Origin: MH13 sp042140245
Lineage (GTDB): Bacteria; Pseudomonadota; Alphaproteobacteria; Rhizobiales; MH13
Length of the DNA: 64,000 nucleotides
NCBI RefSeq assembly: GCF_042140245.1
Contig: NZ_CP159483.1
Location: 1,550,001-1,614,000 of the forward strand
Reading direction: 5' to 3'
Shown piece by piece: positions 16,579 through 25,490 of the stretch. The notes under the pieces were generated by a model. The model had not been told where the DNA came from and did not search any database. It was given only the letters and a program-made list of their open reading frames with translations. The stretch's first letter is position 1. Each line of letters begins with the position of its first letter. Both the position numbers and the translations under genes were made by a program.

Positions 16579-17496
16579 ATGAGTCAGGAAGCGTGGAGCC
16601 AGGCTGAAGCCTTGGTCGATAACCCGTCCAGCCGTGCTGTTGCGCGCATGAAAGCTGCGCTGGAGATGGCGGGTATTGGATCGGGGATGGTTGTGCTGAA
16701 CGGGTTCGGCCCGGCCTATGGCGCGCTTCAGGCGATGACCGACCAAGCCCTCCGCGAACTGGGTGCACAGCCTATCAGCGGCGAGCAGATGCTGACAGAC
16801 GAGAGTGTTGTCGCAACCTGTTTCGTTGGTTCGCCTGATCGTTTGTTCGCACTTTGCCAAGCTGGCTACGCGCCTGTTCTCACGCATGCTTTGGTGGGTG
16901 GCGGAGCCGTGTTTCCCATCGTGCACACGGTCGCAGCCCAACACGGTATTGCGATGTGCGACGCCATGACGGACCCTGATTTTGGCCCCTATGCCTTGCG
17001 CCAAGCGCGCGAGGACGCCTATGTTTTGCTTGGAGACATCGATGTCGCGATCGTTCAGCCAGGCGGAGATAGTGAAGTGCCACACGGCATGGTGGGCGAA
17101 GTGCTTCTTGATGACCCGGCGGCCAATGATGCTCCGCTACGCACAGGCGTTCTCTCTGCGCTCGAACAGGTACCACACCGCTATCGTACACCGGGCCTTC
17201 AGGGCTGGTTGGGTTTTGCTCAGCCGGTGGCCACCGTTCAGGAGCATAAGGTGCAAGCGCGTGACATCGCCCAGCTTGTCAGTGACCATGAGGATGTGCT
17301 CGACGCGCGGTTGATCGCCCACGCGGAAGATCAGGCTCAACCCATTCTGCAGGTTGAGACCGAGGCCGGTGACTGGATTGATGAGGATGTGTTGGCGCGC
17401 TTTGAGGCTTTGACCGGTCTGCGACCGCAGCTTGAGCGCTTGGCGCCCGGTCGGTTTGGCAACACGGGCCGTACTTTTGCGATGATGGCGGCTTAG
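16579..17496 (+). CDS. PaaK-like (phenylacetate-CoA ligase family) protein without the nucleotide loop
   Basis: 305 residues. It aligns by eye with the middle and end of phenylacetate-CoA ligases: RMKAALEMAGIGSGMVVLNGFG for the helix and strand after the P-loop (quoted in part as AGIGSGMVVLNGFG), GSPDRLFALCQAG for the TPSYL region, GMVGEVLLDD and YRTPGLQGWLG for the segment around the conserved Arg, and VQARDIAQLVSDHEDVLDARLI for the C-terminal lid domain. The Ser/Thr/Gly-rich ATP loop and about 90 N-terminal residues of the family are missing, so ligase activity is doubtful. ATG 16579 follows GGAG; a TTG at 16558 is in frame. It may be a non-catalytic relative, a regulator or a decaying gene, but the frame is intact. 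Confidence 0.55.
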   Translation: MSQEAWSQAEALVDNPSSRAVARMKAALEMAGIGSGMVVLNGFGPAYGALQAMTDQALRELGAQPISGEQMLTDESVVATCFVGSPDRLFALCQAGYAPVLTHALVGGGAVFPIVHTVAAQHGIAMCDAMTDPDFGPYALRQAREDAYVLLGDIDVAIVQPGGDSEVPHGMVGEVLLDDPAANDAPLRTGVLSALEQVPHRYRTPGLQGWLGFAQPVATVQEHKVQARDIAQLVSDHEDVLDARLIAHAEDQAQPILQVETEAGDWIDEDVLARFEALTGLRPQLERLAPGRFGNTGRTFAMMAA

Positions 17497-17511
17497 CAGG
17501 CCCTCAAACAA

Positions 17512-17537
17512 AAAGGCCGGGATTGCTCCCGGCCTTT
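17512..17537. terminator. Bidirectional terminator between convergent genes
   Basis: AAAGGCCGGGA (17512-17522) pairs with TCCCGGCCTTT (17527-17537) around TTGC. A/T runs on both sides let it work on both strands for the PaaK-like gene and the 5'-nucleotidase gene. Confidence 0.88.
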
Positions 17538-17560
17538 CGTCGTTTTGACGGGTGTTACCG

Positions 17561-19075
17561 TTATCGGGTCAAGGTGATGCGGCCGTCGATCGCTGGCGCG
17601 AATTCGCCAAGCTCACGAACATGCACCATGACATCGTTGGCCATCAGCTTGGCATCTTCTTCGCGCACAATGCGTGGAGCATCGGCAAACACCGAATAGC
17701 CATCACCACCGCGACCCATGAAGTCGTTGGTGGCCACGGTGTAGGTTGCATCGATGTCCAGCGGTGCGTCGCCAATCATGACTGAGGTTACGCGGTCGCC
17801 AGGCTCGCGTGTGATGTCCGCCTCAATCATCATGCCTGAGACTTGCGGGAAGCGGCCCGACACGTCTTCCACGCGGCTGAAGCCGTTTTCCAAGGCAGCC
17901 AGCACTTCAGCACCGGTCAGTTCGATCATGATGTTGACGTTGCCGAACGGCAGTTCTGACAGGATATCACGGCGCGTGATTTCGCTGCCTGGCTCATAGA
18001 CTTTGTCGGCACGGATGCCGCCACCGTTGGTGATGGCGATATCGGCGCCAACAGCAGCACGCATGCCATCGGCGACCAGGTTGCCCATTGTTGCTTCACC
18101 GGAACGCACAGAAGCCCTGCGGGAATCGAGCTCAGCAGTGATCGAACCGATGGTAACGTTCAACTCTTCATCGAGAATAGCGTTGAACTCGTCCACCCGC
18201 GCCTGAACTGTCGGCTCTTGATCCATGCCGAGTGTTGAGATCGGACGGAAGCCAAGCTCCCAACCCACACGGCGGCGGTCGCCATCACGGATGGTCGCGG
18301 TCACGTCGATGGCGGTCACGTAGTCAGCCTGCTCACGCGATTCCACCAGGGCCGTGCGGCCATTGTACTCAATGCGCAAATCGTGATCATCGCCGGAGAG
18401 GATGAGATCAAACTCGCCGGTGTTGTACATTTCATGGTCGATGCCGACATGGTTGTGCGTCACCGCGACAATCATGTCTGCGCCAGCATCGCGCAATGCT
18501 GCGGCCTGCTCCAGGCCAACTTCAAGTGCGCCGCCCAGTTGCAGTGTTTCCGGCGATGATTTCACCACAGCGTCCTCAGCCGTTAGGCCGATGATGCCGA
18601 TCATGAACCCATCGACATCTATCATCATGGTGTCTGCGAAGCCATCAAGCACGGTGCCATCTTCATTGCGCAAATTGGCAGCGAGCAGAGGTGCATCTAG
18701 CTCGGCCATACGGGTGCGGAAAATCTCTTCTCCGAAGTCGTACTCATGATTGCCAGGCACAAAGATGTCCGGCCCAATCATGTTGAACAGTTCGGTGATG
18801 TGCTCGCCCTGATCAAATGAGGAGAGTAGGGATGGCGAAATGACATCGCCAGCGACGGCAAACACCAGATTTTCATTGGCGGCGCGCTCTTCTGCGACAA
18901 CGGTTGCAAGACGCCCAAAGCCGCCCTGATCGGACATGTTGTCGACTGTATCGACATCGTTCACCAGCAGGAACGTCACATTGACTGTGGTTGAGTCCTG
19001 CGCGAACGCGGGCGCTGCCAGCAGAGCGGTCGTAAGACCGAGCGTGGCCAACAGACGGGTTGGAGTATGGTGCAT
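17561..19075 (-). CDS. Periplasmic 5'-nucleotidase / UDP-sugar hydrolase family protein
   Basis: 504 residues with a Sec signal peptide (about 1-25, APAFAQD). The N-terminal metallophosphatase domain has GNHEYDFGEE near residue 113 and THNHVGIDHE near residue 205 (metal ligands); the first Asp-x-His box is replaced by FLLVNDVDTVDN, so the usual leading DxH is altered. The C-terminal 5'-nucleotidase domain has ITNGGGIRADKVYEPG near residue 345, the substrate Arg/Phe platform, and ATNDFMGRGGDGYSVF near residue 455. It releases phosphate and nucleoside from nucleotides in the periplasm. Single gene with its own terminator. Confidence 0.92.
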   Translation of the reverse strand: MHHTPTRLLATLGLTTALLAAPAFAQDSTTVNVTFLLVNDVDTVDNMSDQGGFGRLATVVAEERAANENLVFAVAGDVISPSLLSSFDQGEHITELFNMIGPDIFVPGNHEYDFGEEIFRTRMAELDAPLLAANLRNEDGTVLDGFADTMMIDVDGFMIGIIGLTAEDAVVKSSPETLQLGGALEVGLEQAAALRDAGADMIVAVTHNHVGIDHEMYNTGEFDLILSGDDHDLRIEYNGRTALVESREQADYVTAIDVTATIRDGDRRRVGWELGFRPISTLGMDQEPTVQARVDEFNAILDEELNVTIGSITAELDSRRASVRSGEATMGNLVADGMRAAVGADIAITNGGGIRADKVYEPGSEITRRDILSELPFGNVNIMIELTGAEVLAALENGFSRVEDVSGRFPQVSGMMIEADITREPGDRVTSVMIGDAPLDIDATYTVATNDFMGRGGDGYSVFADAPRIVREEDAKLMANDVMVHVRELGEFAPAIDGRITLTR

Positions 19076-19335
19076 GAAAAGCCTCCCTCAAGGCGCGTGA
19101 TAGGAATGGTTGGGTATGTCTTGCCAGAGCTGTCTCGCCCCAGTGTGACACCAGCATGACAGATTTGTGTCGCGCCGCAAGCGTCGCTTTTACCGAGCCC
19201 ACAGACGTGACGATTGCTTGATATCAATGGCAATGTGCGGCGATTGATCCATCCAAATGCCTTGCTGCCACGTATGGGACTATGCTTATGCACCAAAGAC
19301 AATCTGCCCGGACAGGCCGTGAGGAGTTCCCCAAC

Positions 19336-20433
19336 GTGAACACGCAGGATTATAAAGCGTTCGCCGATGCAACCATTGCACCTGCTGAGCCCAATCGCTC
19401 GCGTGAAAACTCGGTGCTGCCTGACGGTCATCCACCGATCAAGTTTGGCAAAGTGGGTGTGTTGCTGGTTAATCTGGGTACGCCGGATGCAACGGACTAT
19501 TGGCCGATGCGACGGTACCTGGCGGAGTTTCTGACAGATCGTCGCGTGATCGAGTGGCCGAAGGCGCTGTGGTATCCCATCCTTTACGGTATCATCTTGA
19601 TGGTGCGCCCGGGTCGCAAGGGCAAAGACTATGCGACCATCTGGAATGAAGAGCTGGATGAGAGCTACCTGCGCACCTACACGCGCTCACAGTCTGACCT
19701 ATTGAGCGAAGCGCTTGCCGATCACGAAAATGTCGTGGTGGACTGGGGCATGCGCTACGGCAATCCATCCATCGCCAGCCGCATCGAAGCGTTACGGGCC
19801 GAAGGCTGTGACCGTATTCTGCTGTTCCCGCTCTATCCACAATATGCATCGGCAACGACGGCCACGGTGAACGACAAGGCCTTTGAGCACCTTATAAAGT
19901 TGCGTTGGCAGCCTGCGATCCGCACGGTGCCGGCTTATCATGACGAGCCGGTCTACATCGATGCGTTGGCGCGCTCGATTGAAGCGCATTTGGCGACCTT
20001 GGATTTTGAGCCAGAAAAGGTGATCGCTTCCTATCACGGCATTCCGGAAAGCTATTTCGCCAAAGGTGACCCGTACCATTGTCATTGCCAAAAGACCTCG
20101 CGCCTTTTGGAAGAGCGGCTTGGCTGGGAGAAGGGCCGTTTGATGACGTGCTTCCAGTCGCGGTTTGGCCCTGAAGAGTGGTTACAGCCCTACACTGACA
20201 AGACGGTGGAAAAGCTTGCCAGCGAAGGCGTGAAAAACATTGCCGTCTTCAACCCGGGCTTTGTTTCAGACTGTCTGGAAACGCTGGAAGAGATCGCCAT
20301 GGAAGCCCATGAAATCTTTGAAGAACATGGCGGTGAGAACTTCAGCTACATTCCGTGCCTTAACGACAGCGAAAACGGCATGCGTGTCATTGAGGCGCTG
20401 ACCCGTCGCGAGTTGCAGGGCTGGGTGAAGTAG
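19336..20433 (+). CDS. hemH: Ferrochelatase
   Basis: 365 residues; inserts ferrous iron into protoporphyrin IX, the last step of haem synthesis, at the inner membrane. Core features: VGVLLVNLGTPDAT near residue 30, the catalytic His in ASYHGIPESYFAKGDPYHCHC near residue 235 (active-site His of SYHGIPESY), and NPGFVSDCLETLEEI and NDSENGM near the C-terminus with the conserved Glu. A GTG at 19336 with GAGGAG 9-10 bases ahead is the preferred start; an ATG at 19282 would add 18 residues not typical for the family. Single gene; it ends 21 bases before the stop of the convergent esterase gene. Confidence 0.95.
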   Translation: MNTQDYKAFADATIAPAEPNRSRENSVLPDGHPPIKFGKVGVLLVNLGTPDATDYWPMRRYLAEFLTDRRVIEWPKALWYPILYGIILMVRPGRKGKDYATIWNEELDESYLRTYTRSQSDLLSEALADHENVVVDWGMRYGNPSIASRIEALRAEGCDRILLFPLYPQYASATTATVNDKAFEHLIKLRWQPAIRTVPAYHDEPVYIDALARSIEAHLATLDFEPEKVIASYHGIPESYFAKGDPYHCHCQKTSRLLEERLGWEKGRLMTCFQSRFGPEEWLQPYTDKTVEKLASEGVKNIAVFNPGFVSDCLETLEEIAMEAHEIFEEHGGENFSYIPCLNDSENGMRVIEALTRRELQGWVK

Positions 20434-20454
20434 AGCTTTCCCAACCCCATTGGA

Positions 20455-21519
20455 CTATTGCGGTGCCTCCAACCGTCCGCCAACCCAAGGTAGGACAACG
20501 GTTTCAAGCCGTTCGCTCACCTGTTGGCGGTGATCCCCGTCATAAACGTCCAAACGGTGGGGAATCCGTTCTTCGCCAAGCTGCTGTGACAGCGCGAGCG
20601 CGCCAGTCGGGATGTGCAAAAACTGATCGTCGAGACCAACATCCAGAGCCAACCCTCTTAGATCGCGCAGATTTTCTCGAGCCTGGCTGATCTGACGGAC
20701 CGGGAAAGCATCCAAGTAGCGATCATAGGCGGGTCCATCCAGGATGACCTCCCCCCTGACCACTTCAAAAGGGAAGTCTGCGTGGATCGGTGCTGCATCC
20801 GGCGCGGGACTGAAAGCCGTGATGAGGCCCAAGAACGCGATGGGGAAGAAATCATTAGCGTCGATCAGCTGCTGAACGTCCTCGGCATTTGAGACAGCGG
20901 CAGCGCGCTTCCAGGCATCGTTGCCGAAGCTCAGATCCTCGGTGGCCGCCAGACAGCAAGGGCTCATCGCCCAAACCGTTGAGAACAATCCCGGGCGGGT
21001 TATGGCAAGGTTAATAGCGCCGTAACCTCCCATGGAATGCCCGACAATCGCGCGGCTCTCCTCGCTTACAAGGGTGCGGAAGTTCTCGTCGACGAAACCA
21101 AGCAGATCCTCTGCGATATAGTCGGCCCAATCTCCACTGACCGACGAGTTGCGATAGAAGCCGCCGCCATATCGGTTGCCGCCATTGGGCATGACGACGA
21201 TGGGTTCGGGAACGTCACCTGTTGCGATCAGCCGATCAAGTATGCCGGGTACGCCGACATTCTCCAGCCAAACGCCATAATCGTCGAAGATGCCGTGCAA
21301 CAGCACGATGACGGGGTATCTGCTTTGGGGTTCCTGATCATAGCTTGGCGGCAGATAGATCGCGGCGTTCTGCGTATCTGGTGTTCCAAGCAGATTGCCT
21401 GAGAACGACGGCGCTGGCACCGCCACCTCAACGATCTGTCCTGTGGTTTGGGCAATGCTGGTTGCAGGTGCGAATGTTGCCCCTACCAGCAGCAACAGAG
21501 CGAAGAGCAGTCTTGGCAT
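20455..21519 (-). CDS. Exported esterase (esterase D / putative esterase family, alpha/beta hydrolase)
   Basis: 354 residues. The start at 21519 gives a clean signal peptide (hydrophobic Leu-rich core, cleavage near SIAQ) and has AGGGGA 7-8 bases before it; the frame is open to 21558. The domain is of the Esterase PF00756 type: VIVLLHGIFDDYGVWLENVG (oxyanion loop), VVMPNGGNRYGGGFY, the nucleophile in IVGHSMGGYGAINLA near residue 170, and a late His in VYDGDHRQQVSER. Probably a periplasmic carboxylesterase acting on acyl or sugar esters. A gene for enoyl-CoA hydratase lies upstream on the same strand, 96 bases apart. Confidence 0.87.
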   Translation of the reverse strand: MPRLLFALLLLVGATFAPATSIAQTTGQIVEVAVPAPSFSGNLLGTPDTQNAAIYLPPSYDQEPQSRYPVIVLLHGIFDDYGVWLENVGVPGILDRLIATGDVPEPIVVMPNGGNRYGGGFYRNSSVSGDWADYIAEDLLGFVDENFRTLVSEESRAIVGHSMGGYGAINLAITRPGLFSTVWAMSPCCLAATEDLSFGNDAWKRAAAVSNAEDVQQLIDANDFFPIAFLGLITAFSPAPDAAPIHADFPFEVVRGEVILDGPAYDRYLDAFPVRQISQARENLRDLRGLALDVGLDDQFLHIPTGALALSQQLGEERIPHRLDVYDGDHRQQVSERLETVVLPWVGGRLEAPQ

Positions 21520-21615
21520 AGCGGTTGTCCCCTTCTTTCCCTTAGGAGAGGTGGGCATTCATTTGTGCTGCAACAAGGGCCGCGCCTTAGGGAGCGCTCT
21601 GCGTCTGCTCGGCGG

Positions 21616-22407
21616 TTAGGTCCCGCTGTAGTTTGGCGTGCGGCGTGCGATCCAGGCATCAAGTCCCTCATGAACATCGTTCGTGACCGCCATACGCGCG
21701 AACTGCTCGCGCTCAATCATGAGCCCTTCATCAATGGTTGTGTTGATACCGCGCGTCACCGCCGTGATGATGCGTGCGGCGGCTATGGGCGAGTGTTGTA
21801 GGATCCGTTCGGCCATGGCGAATGCTTCCGGCAAAAGCCGGTCATGTGGCACCACCTTGTTGATCAAACCCATCTCATAGGCGCGCTGAGGTGAAAAACG
21901 ATCACCTGTCAGGAGCAGTTCCAGGGCGCGTTTGCGCCCGGCCAGGCGCGGGAGACGCTGCGTGCCTCCAAAGGTTGGCGGAATACCGATGTTGATTTCC
22001 GGCTTGGCGAAAACGGCTTGTTCGCTGGCCACTGCCAAATGCACAGCTTCGGTGATCTCGCAGCCTCCACCGAAGGCGATGCCGTTGACCGCTGCAATAA
22101 TGGGCTTGGGAAAGCTTTCTAAGCGGGCCGTCATGGCTTGCCCGCGCTTGCAAAAGTCAGTCACCGCGACGTCGACGCCAGCTTTGATGCTTCGGGCAAA
22201 CTCATGAATATCACCACCGGCGGAAAAGGCCCGTTCACCGGCGCCGGTTAGCACAAGCGCGTGCACCGATTGATCACGCTCGATGTTGTCGAGCAGCGTC
22301 AGCAACTGATCGTTGAGAGCATAGTTGAGGGCGTTGAGCTTCTCTGGACGGTTGAAGGTGAGGAGCGCGATCGCGCCCTCTCTGCGTTGGATGATTAGAT
22401 CACTCAT
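21616..22407 (-). CDS. Enoyl-CoA hydratase/isomerase family protein
   Basis: 263 residues, crotonase fold. Key places: GAGERAFSAGGDIHEFA (oxyanion-hole loop 1) near residue 55, AVNGIAFGGGCEITEAVHLAVAS (loop 2, quoted in part) near residue 105, and ETNIGIPP-like EINIGIPPTFGGTQRLPRL near residue 135. The two Glu residues of mitochondrial crotonase are in this region, with Glu present in PEINIG. ATG 22407 follows AAAGGAG by 7 bases. Divergent from a TetR regulator with a dyad between them, so it is probably under its control; no other beta-oxidation gene is adjacent. Confidence 0.9.
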   Translation of the reverse strand: MSDLIIQRREGAIALLTFNRPEKLNALNYALNDQLLTLLDNIERDQSVHALVLTGAGERAFSAGGDIHEFARSIKAGVDVAVTDFCKRGQAMTARLESFPKPIIAAVNGIAFGGGCEITEAVHLAVASEQAVFAKPEINIGIPPTFGGTQRLPRLAGRKRALELLLTGDRFSPQRAYEMGLINKVVPHDRLLPEAFAMAERILQHSPIAAARIITAVTRGINTTIDEGLMIEREQFARMAVTNDVHEGLDAWIARRTPNYSGT

Positions 22408-22454
22408 CAAGGTCTCCTTTGGTTGAGGAGACCATAGGGGGCATCAAAATTGAC

Positions 22455-22476
22455 GTATACTCACTGAGTAGTATAC
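22455..22476. promoter_or_regulatory. Probable TetR operator
   Basis: GTATACT (22455-22461) and AGTATAC (22470-22476) form a perfect 7-bp inverted repeat with an 8-base centre (CACTGAGT). It lies in the 76-base gap between the divergent enoyl-CoA hydratase and TetR genes, ending 7 bases before the TetR GTG. Size and spacing fit a TetR dimer site. Confidence 0.65.
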
Positions 22477-22483
22477 ATGCCTG

Positions 22484-23056
22484 GTGCCAAGACCCAATCG
22501 ACCTGCCAAAGAGCGCATTCTAGATGCCGCCAACAGCCTGTTCTACGGCGAAGGAATTCGCGCCGTCAGCGTGGATGCAATTGCCGCCAAGGCTGGGATC
22601 ACGAAGAAAACGCTCTACTACCACTTCAAAAGCAAAGACGATCTGATCGAGGCCTATCTGGCCTCGCGCGATCAGCCCAATTTGGCACTGTTTAAGGCCT
22701 GGTTTGATGAGGCTGAGGGTGGGCTATCGGGTAAGGTTCAAGCGATGTTCGATCGGCTGGCTGATGCTGCACGCCACCCGAAATGGAAGGGGTGTGGCTT
22801 TCTGCGCACGGCCGCTGAACTGGCCAATATGCCTGGGCACCCAGCGATGAAAGTTGGCGCGTTACACAAGAAGAAGTTCGAGGCGTGGCTTGCCGAAACA
22901 TTTGTTGAAGAGAGTGTTCAAGATCCCCATGCGTTGGCCCGTCACGTGGTTTTGTTGATGGATGGAGCGTTCTCAACGGTGCTGGTTCATCACGATCCCG
23001 CTTACATTGAAGCGGCTGGGCAGGCGGCTGCCTCAATGGTAGCGCGCGCGTCTTAA
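22484..23056 (+). CDS. TetR-family transcriptional regulator
   Basis: 190 residues. Residues about 6-55 are the TetR helix-turn-helix: RILDAANSLFYGEGIRAVSV then DAIAAKAGITKKTLYYHFKSK. The C-terminal ligand and dimer domain contains HPKWKGCGFLRTAAEL near residue 100, the form seen in a subgroup of TetR regulators with a Cys in this place. Start is a GTG; no ATG in frame is near. Likely represses the divergent enoyl-CoA hydratase gene and itself through the dyad at 22455-22476; an acyl-CoA or related ligand is inferred. Confidence 0.9.
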   Translation: MPRPNRPAKERILDAANSLFYGEGIRAVSVDAIAAKAGITKKTLYYHFKSKDDLIEAYLASRDQPNLALFKAWFDEAEGGLSGKVQAMFDRLADAARHPKWKGCGFLRTAAELANMPGHPAMKVGALHKKKFEAWLAETFVEESVQDPHALARHVVLLMDGAFSTVLVHHDPAYIEAAGQAAASMVARAS

Positions 23057-23183
23057 GCCCCACTCAAGCGCTCTTGACGCTCTTGCAGATTGTCGTGCGT
23101 CCAAAGTTCAAGCTTGCGCATTGATCCGATCGGGCACATGTAAACGCAGGGGCAAGCGTTCGTAATCTTGGCAGGTGAAACCT

Positions 23184-24149
23184 ATGAATTCCTTCCCAAA
23201 CCTTCCTATTGGCGGTTTTGACATTGTCATCATCGTCTTGCTGGCACTCATTATTGCCCTCATTTTTATGGGCATCAAGCAGGTGCCGCAGGGGTTCAAC
23301 TACACGGTTGAAAGGTTTGGCCGTTACACAAAAACGCTCCGCCCAGGCCTCAATCTCATCGTGCCGTTTTTTGATCAGATTGGCGCGCGCATCAACATGA
23401 TGGAGCAGGTTCTGGATGTTCCAAGCCAAGAGGTCATCACCAAAGACAACGCCACGGTGACGGTGAATGGTGTGACGTTCTATCAGGTGCTGGACGCTCC
23501 ACGTGCGGCCTATGAGGTGCTTGGACTAGAAAACGCGATCATCAATCTAACGCTGACCAACATCCGCACGGTCATGGGCTCCATGCAGCTTGATGAGCTG
23601 CTCTCCAACCGCGATGAGATCAACGCTCGCTTGCTGCGCGTTGTCGATGCTGCCGTTGATCCGTGGGGCGTGAAAATCACTCGCATTGAGATCAAGGATA
23701 TTGATCCTCCACGCGATCTGGTGGATTCCATGGCGCGCCAGATGAAGGCTGAACGTGACAAGCGCGCTGCGGTTCTGGAGGCGGAAGGCTTGCGCCAGGC
23801 AGAGGTTTTGCGTGCTGATGGTGAGAAACAAGCTCTGGTGCTGGAAGCCGAAGGTCGCCGGGAAGCCGCTTTTCGCGATGCTGAGGCTCGTGAGCGCCTT
23901 GCTCAAGCCGATGCCAAAGCCACCGAGATGCTATCCACCGCTATCGAGAGCGGCTCGGCTCAAGCTGTGAACTATTTTGTGGCTGAGAAGTATGTGAAGG
24001 TTCTCGGCGAGATTGCTGCTTCACCGAACCAGAAAACGTTGATGATCCCGCTTGAGGCGGCCTCAGTTATCGGCTCGGTGGCTGGTATTGGCGAGATCGC
24101 CAAAGCTGCCCTGGGCGATCAAACCGATCGTAAGTCGGGTGGGAGCTGA
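23184..24149 (+). CDS. SPFH/Band 7 (stomatin-like, QmcA type) membrane protein
   Basis: 321 residues. An N-terminal membrane helix (about residues 10-30, VIIVLLALIIALIFMG) is followed by the SPFH domain (about 32-215: FGRYTKTLRPGLNLIVPFFD, TKDNATVTVNGVTFYQV) and a long Ala/Glu/Arg coiled coil (about 190-255, repeats of AEGxRQAxVL). This is a paraslipin/QmcA-like scaffold that forms ring assemblies on the inner membrane and is linked to protease control. ATG 23184 follows AGGTG; GTG 23175 is an alternative. It is followed 2 bases later by an NfeD gene, the standard pairing for this family. Confidence 0.92.
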   Translation: MNSFPNLPIGGFDIVIIVLLALIIALIFMGIKQVPQGFNYTVERFGRYTKTLRPGLNLIVPFFDQIGARINMMEQVLDVPSQEVITKDNATVTVNGVTFYQVLDAPRAAYEVLGLENAIINLTLTNIRTVMGSMQLDELLSNRDEINARLLRVVDAAVDPWGVKITRIEIKDIDPPRDLVDSMARQMKAERDKRAAVLEAEGLRQAEVLRADGEKQALVLEAEGRREAAFRDAEARERLAQADAKATEMLSTAIESGSAQAVNYFVAEKYVKVLGEIAASPNQKTLMIPLEAASVIGSVAGIGEIAKAALGDQTDRKSGGS

Positions 24150-24151
24150 CC

Positions 24152-24595
24152 ATGGAATCGTTCTCGCAACTGGGTGAGTGGACTTGGATCACGCTCGGCG
24201 TCGCCCTTCTGGGCTTGGAGTTGCTTGCCCCCGGGGTGTTTTTCATGTGGCTTGGCATTGCCGCTATTGCCGTTGGATTGGTGGCCTTTTTCAACGATAT
24301 GAGTTGGCAAGTCGAGCTGATCCTGTTCGCGGTCTTTGCGCTCACATCAATCATTGCAGGCCGCCGCTTTTTTGCACGCCAAGGCGATGAAACAACCGAT
24401 GCGCCGGGCCTTAATGAGCGCGGCAAATCCTACCTGGGACGCGAGATCACGTTGGAAGAGCCGCTCGTCGGCGGCAGAGGCCGAGTCAAGCTTGGCGATA
24501 CGATGTGGCGTGTTGAGGGGCCAGACTTGCCGGCCGGTACACGCGTGCGTGTATCTGATGCGCGTGGTGCGACACTGCAGGTGGAAGCGGTTTAA
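24152..24595 (+). CDS. NfeD-family protein
   Basis: 147 residues: two to three membrane helices in residues 10-75 (WITLGVALLGLELLAPGVFFMWLG in part), then a C-terminal OB-fold (residues about 85-147) with GRGRVKLGDTMWRVEGPDLPAG, the NfeD signature. Short form without the N-terminal ClpP-like protease domain. Two bases after the SPFH gene, so cotranscribed and probably in the same complex. Confidence 0.9.
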   Translation: MESFSQLGEWTWITLGVALLGLELLAPGVFFMWLGIAAIAVGLVAFFNDMSWQVELILFAVFALTSIIAGRRFFARQGDETTDAPGLNERGKSYLGREITLEEPLVGGRGRVKLGDTMWRVEGPDLPAGTRVRVSDARGATLQVEAV

Positions 24596-24620
24596 CTCTC
24601 TGCTTTTTCAGGTAAGCCGG

Positions 24621-25475
24621 TTAGGGCGAGTGATCGTGCGGGATCGGTGGCTCTTCGCGCATCAGCAAGATCGTCACGCGACGGTTGGCCGGAAGTGCCG
24701 GATCATTGGTAAACAACGGTTCACTGTCGGCGCGGCCGATGACACCAGCAAAGCGCTCGGCTGGAACGCCATTGTCTTGCAAGATACGGCGTGAAGCGTT
24801 GGCGCGGTCTGCTGAAAGTTCCCAATCAGTGTAGGAGGGATTGAGTGGCGGTGCTGACGAGGCCGACGTGTGGCCTGTGATCTGCACGCGATAGGGGAAC
24901 TGGCGCAGTGTCGGGGCCATTTGAGCCAGCAGCAGCCGTGTTGTTTCGTAAGGATACTTCGACCCTTCTGGGAACATGGAACGGCCATCCTGATCGACCA
25001 GCGAGACATGCAGCCCCTCTTCATTCTCTTCCAGAATGATGTGCTGGGAGAGTTCGGTGATCTCAGGCAGTGCCTGCCAGGCTTGACGCAGGGATGCAGC
25101 AGCCGTGGCGAAGCGGCGCGGGATCTCCGTCTCGGCTTGCTCGATAGTATGCGTGTTCGCTTCAGGCCCCTGAAGCGGTCGCATATCGTGCCGCTCGTTG
25201 GCGAACTCAGAATCTTCTGGCGTTTCAACGATGCCGACGCGACGCACGAAATCACGAAGTGGTGCGCCCTCAACCTCGATCATGCCGGAACGGCGAATGA
25301 TCTCCTGGCTGCCGAAAGCATCGCGCATGGAACCGGCAACAATTTGCAGCTTCTGCTGATCCTGAATGGAAAAGGAGATGATGAGCACGAAGAAGCACAC
25401 CAAAATGGACATAAGGTCAGCAAAGGTGACCAGCCATTCTGGGACGCCGCCGCCGGATGCCTTTTTGCGTGCCAT
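24621..25475 (-). CDS. motB: MotB-like stator protein (OmpA C-terminal domain)
   Basis: 284 residues. The short cytoplasmic start MARKKASGGG leads to one membrane helix (EWLVTFADLMSILVCFFVLI) holding the Asp (FADLM) that carries the ion in MotB/PomB proteins. Residues about 145-275 are the peptidoglycan-binding OmpA domain: GRSMFPEGSKYPY, ITGHTSASS, ELSADRANASRRIL and PANRRVTI. The FADLM-type helix is closer to PomB/LafU than to E. coli MotB, so the coupling ion is open. Follows motA by 15 bases. No other flagellar genes are in the window, so a non-flagellar role of this MotAB-type pair is also possible. Confidence 0.85.
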   Translation of the reverse strand: MARKKASGGGVPEWLVTFADLMSILVCFFVLIISFSIQDQQKLQIVAGSMRDAFGSQEIIRRSGMIEVEGAPLRDFVRRVGIVETPEDSEFANERHDMRPLQGPEANTHTIEQAETEIPRRFATAAASLRQAWQALPEITELSQHIILEENEEGLHVSLVDQDGRSMFPEGSKYPYETTRLLLAQMAPTLRQFPYRVQITGHTSASSAPPLNPSYTDWELSADRANASRRILQDNGVPAERFAGVIGRADSEPLFTNDPALPANRRVTILLMREEPPIPHDHSP

Positions 25476-25490
25476 CGTTCTGCGCTCCGC

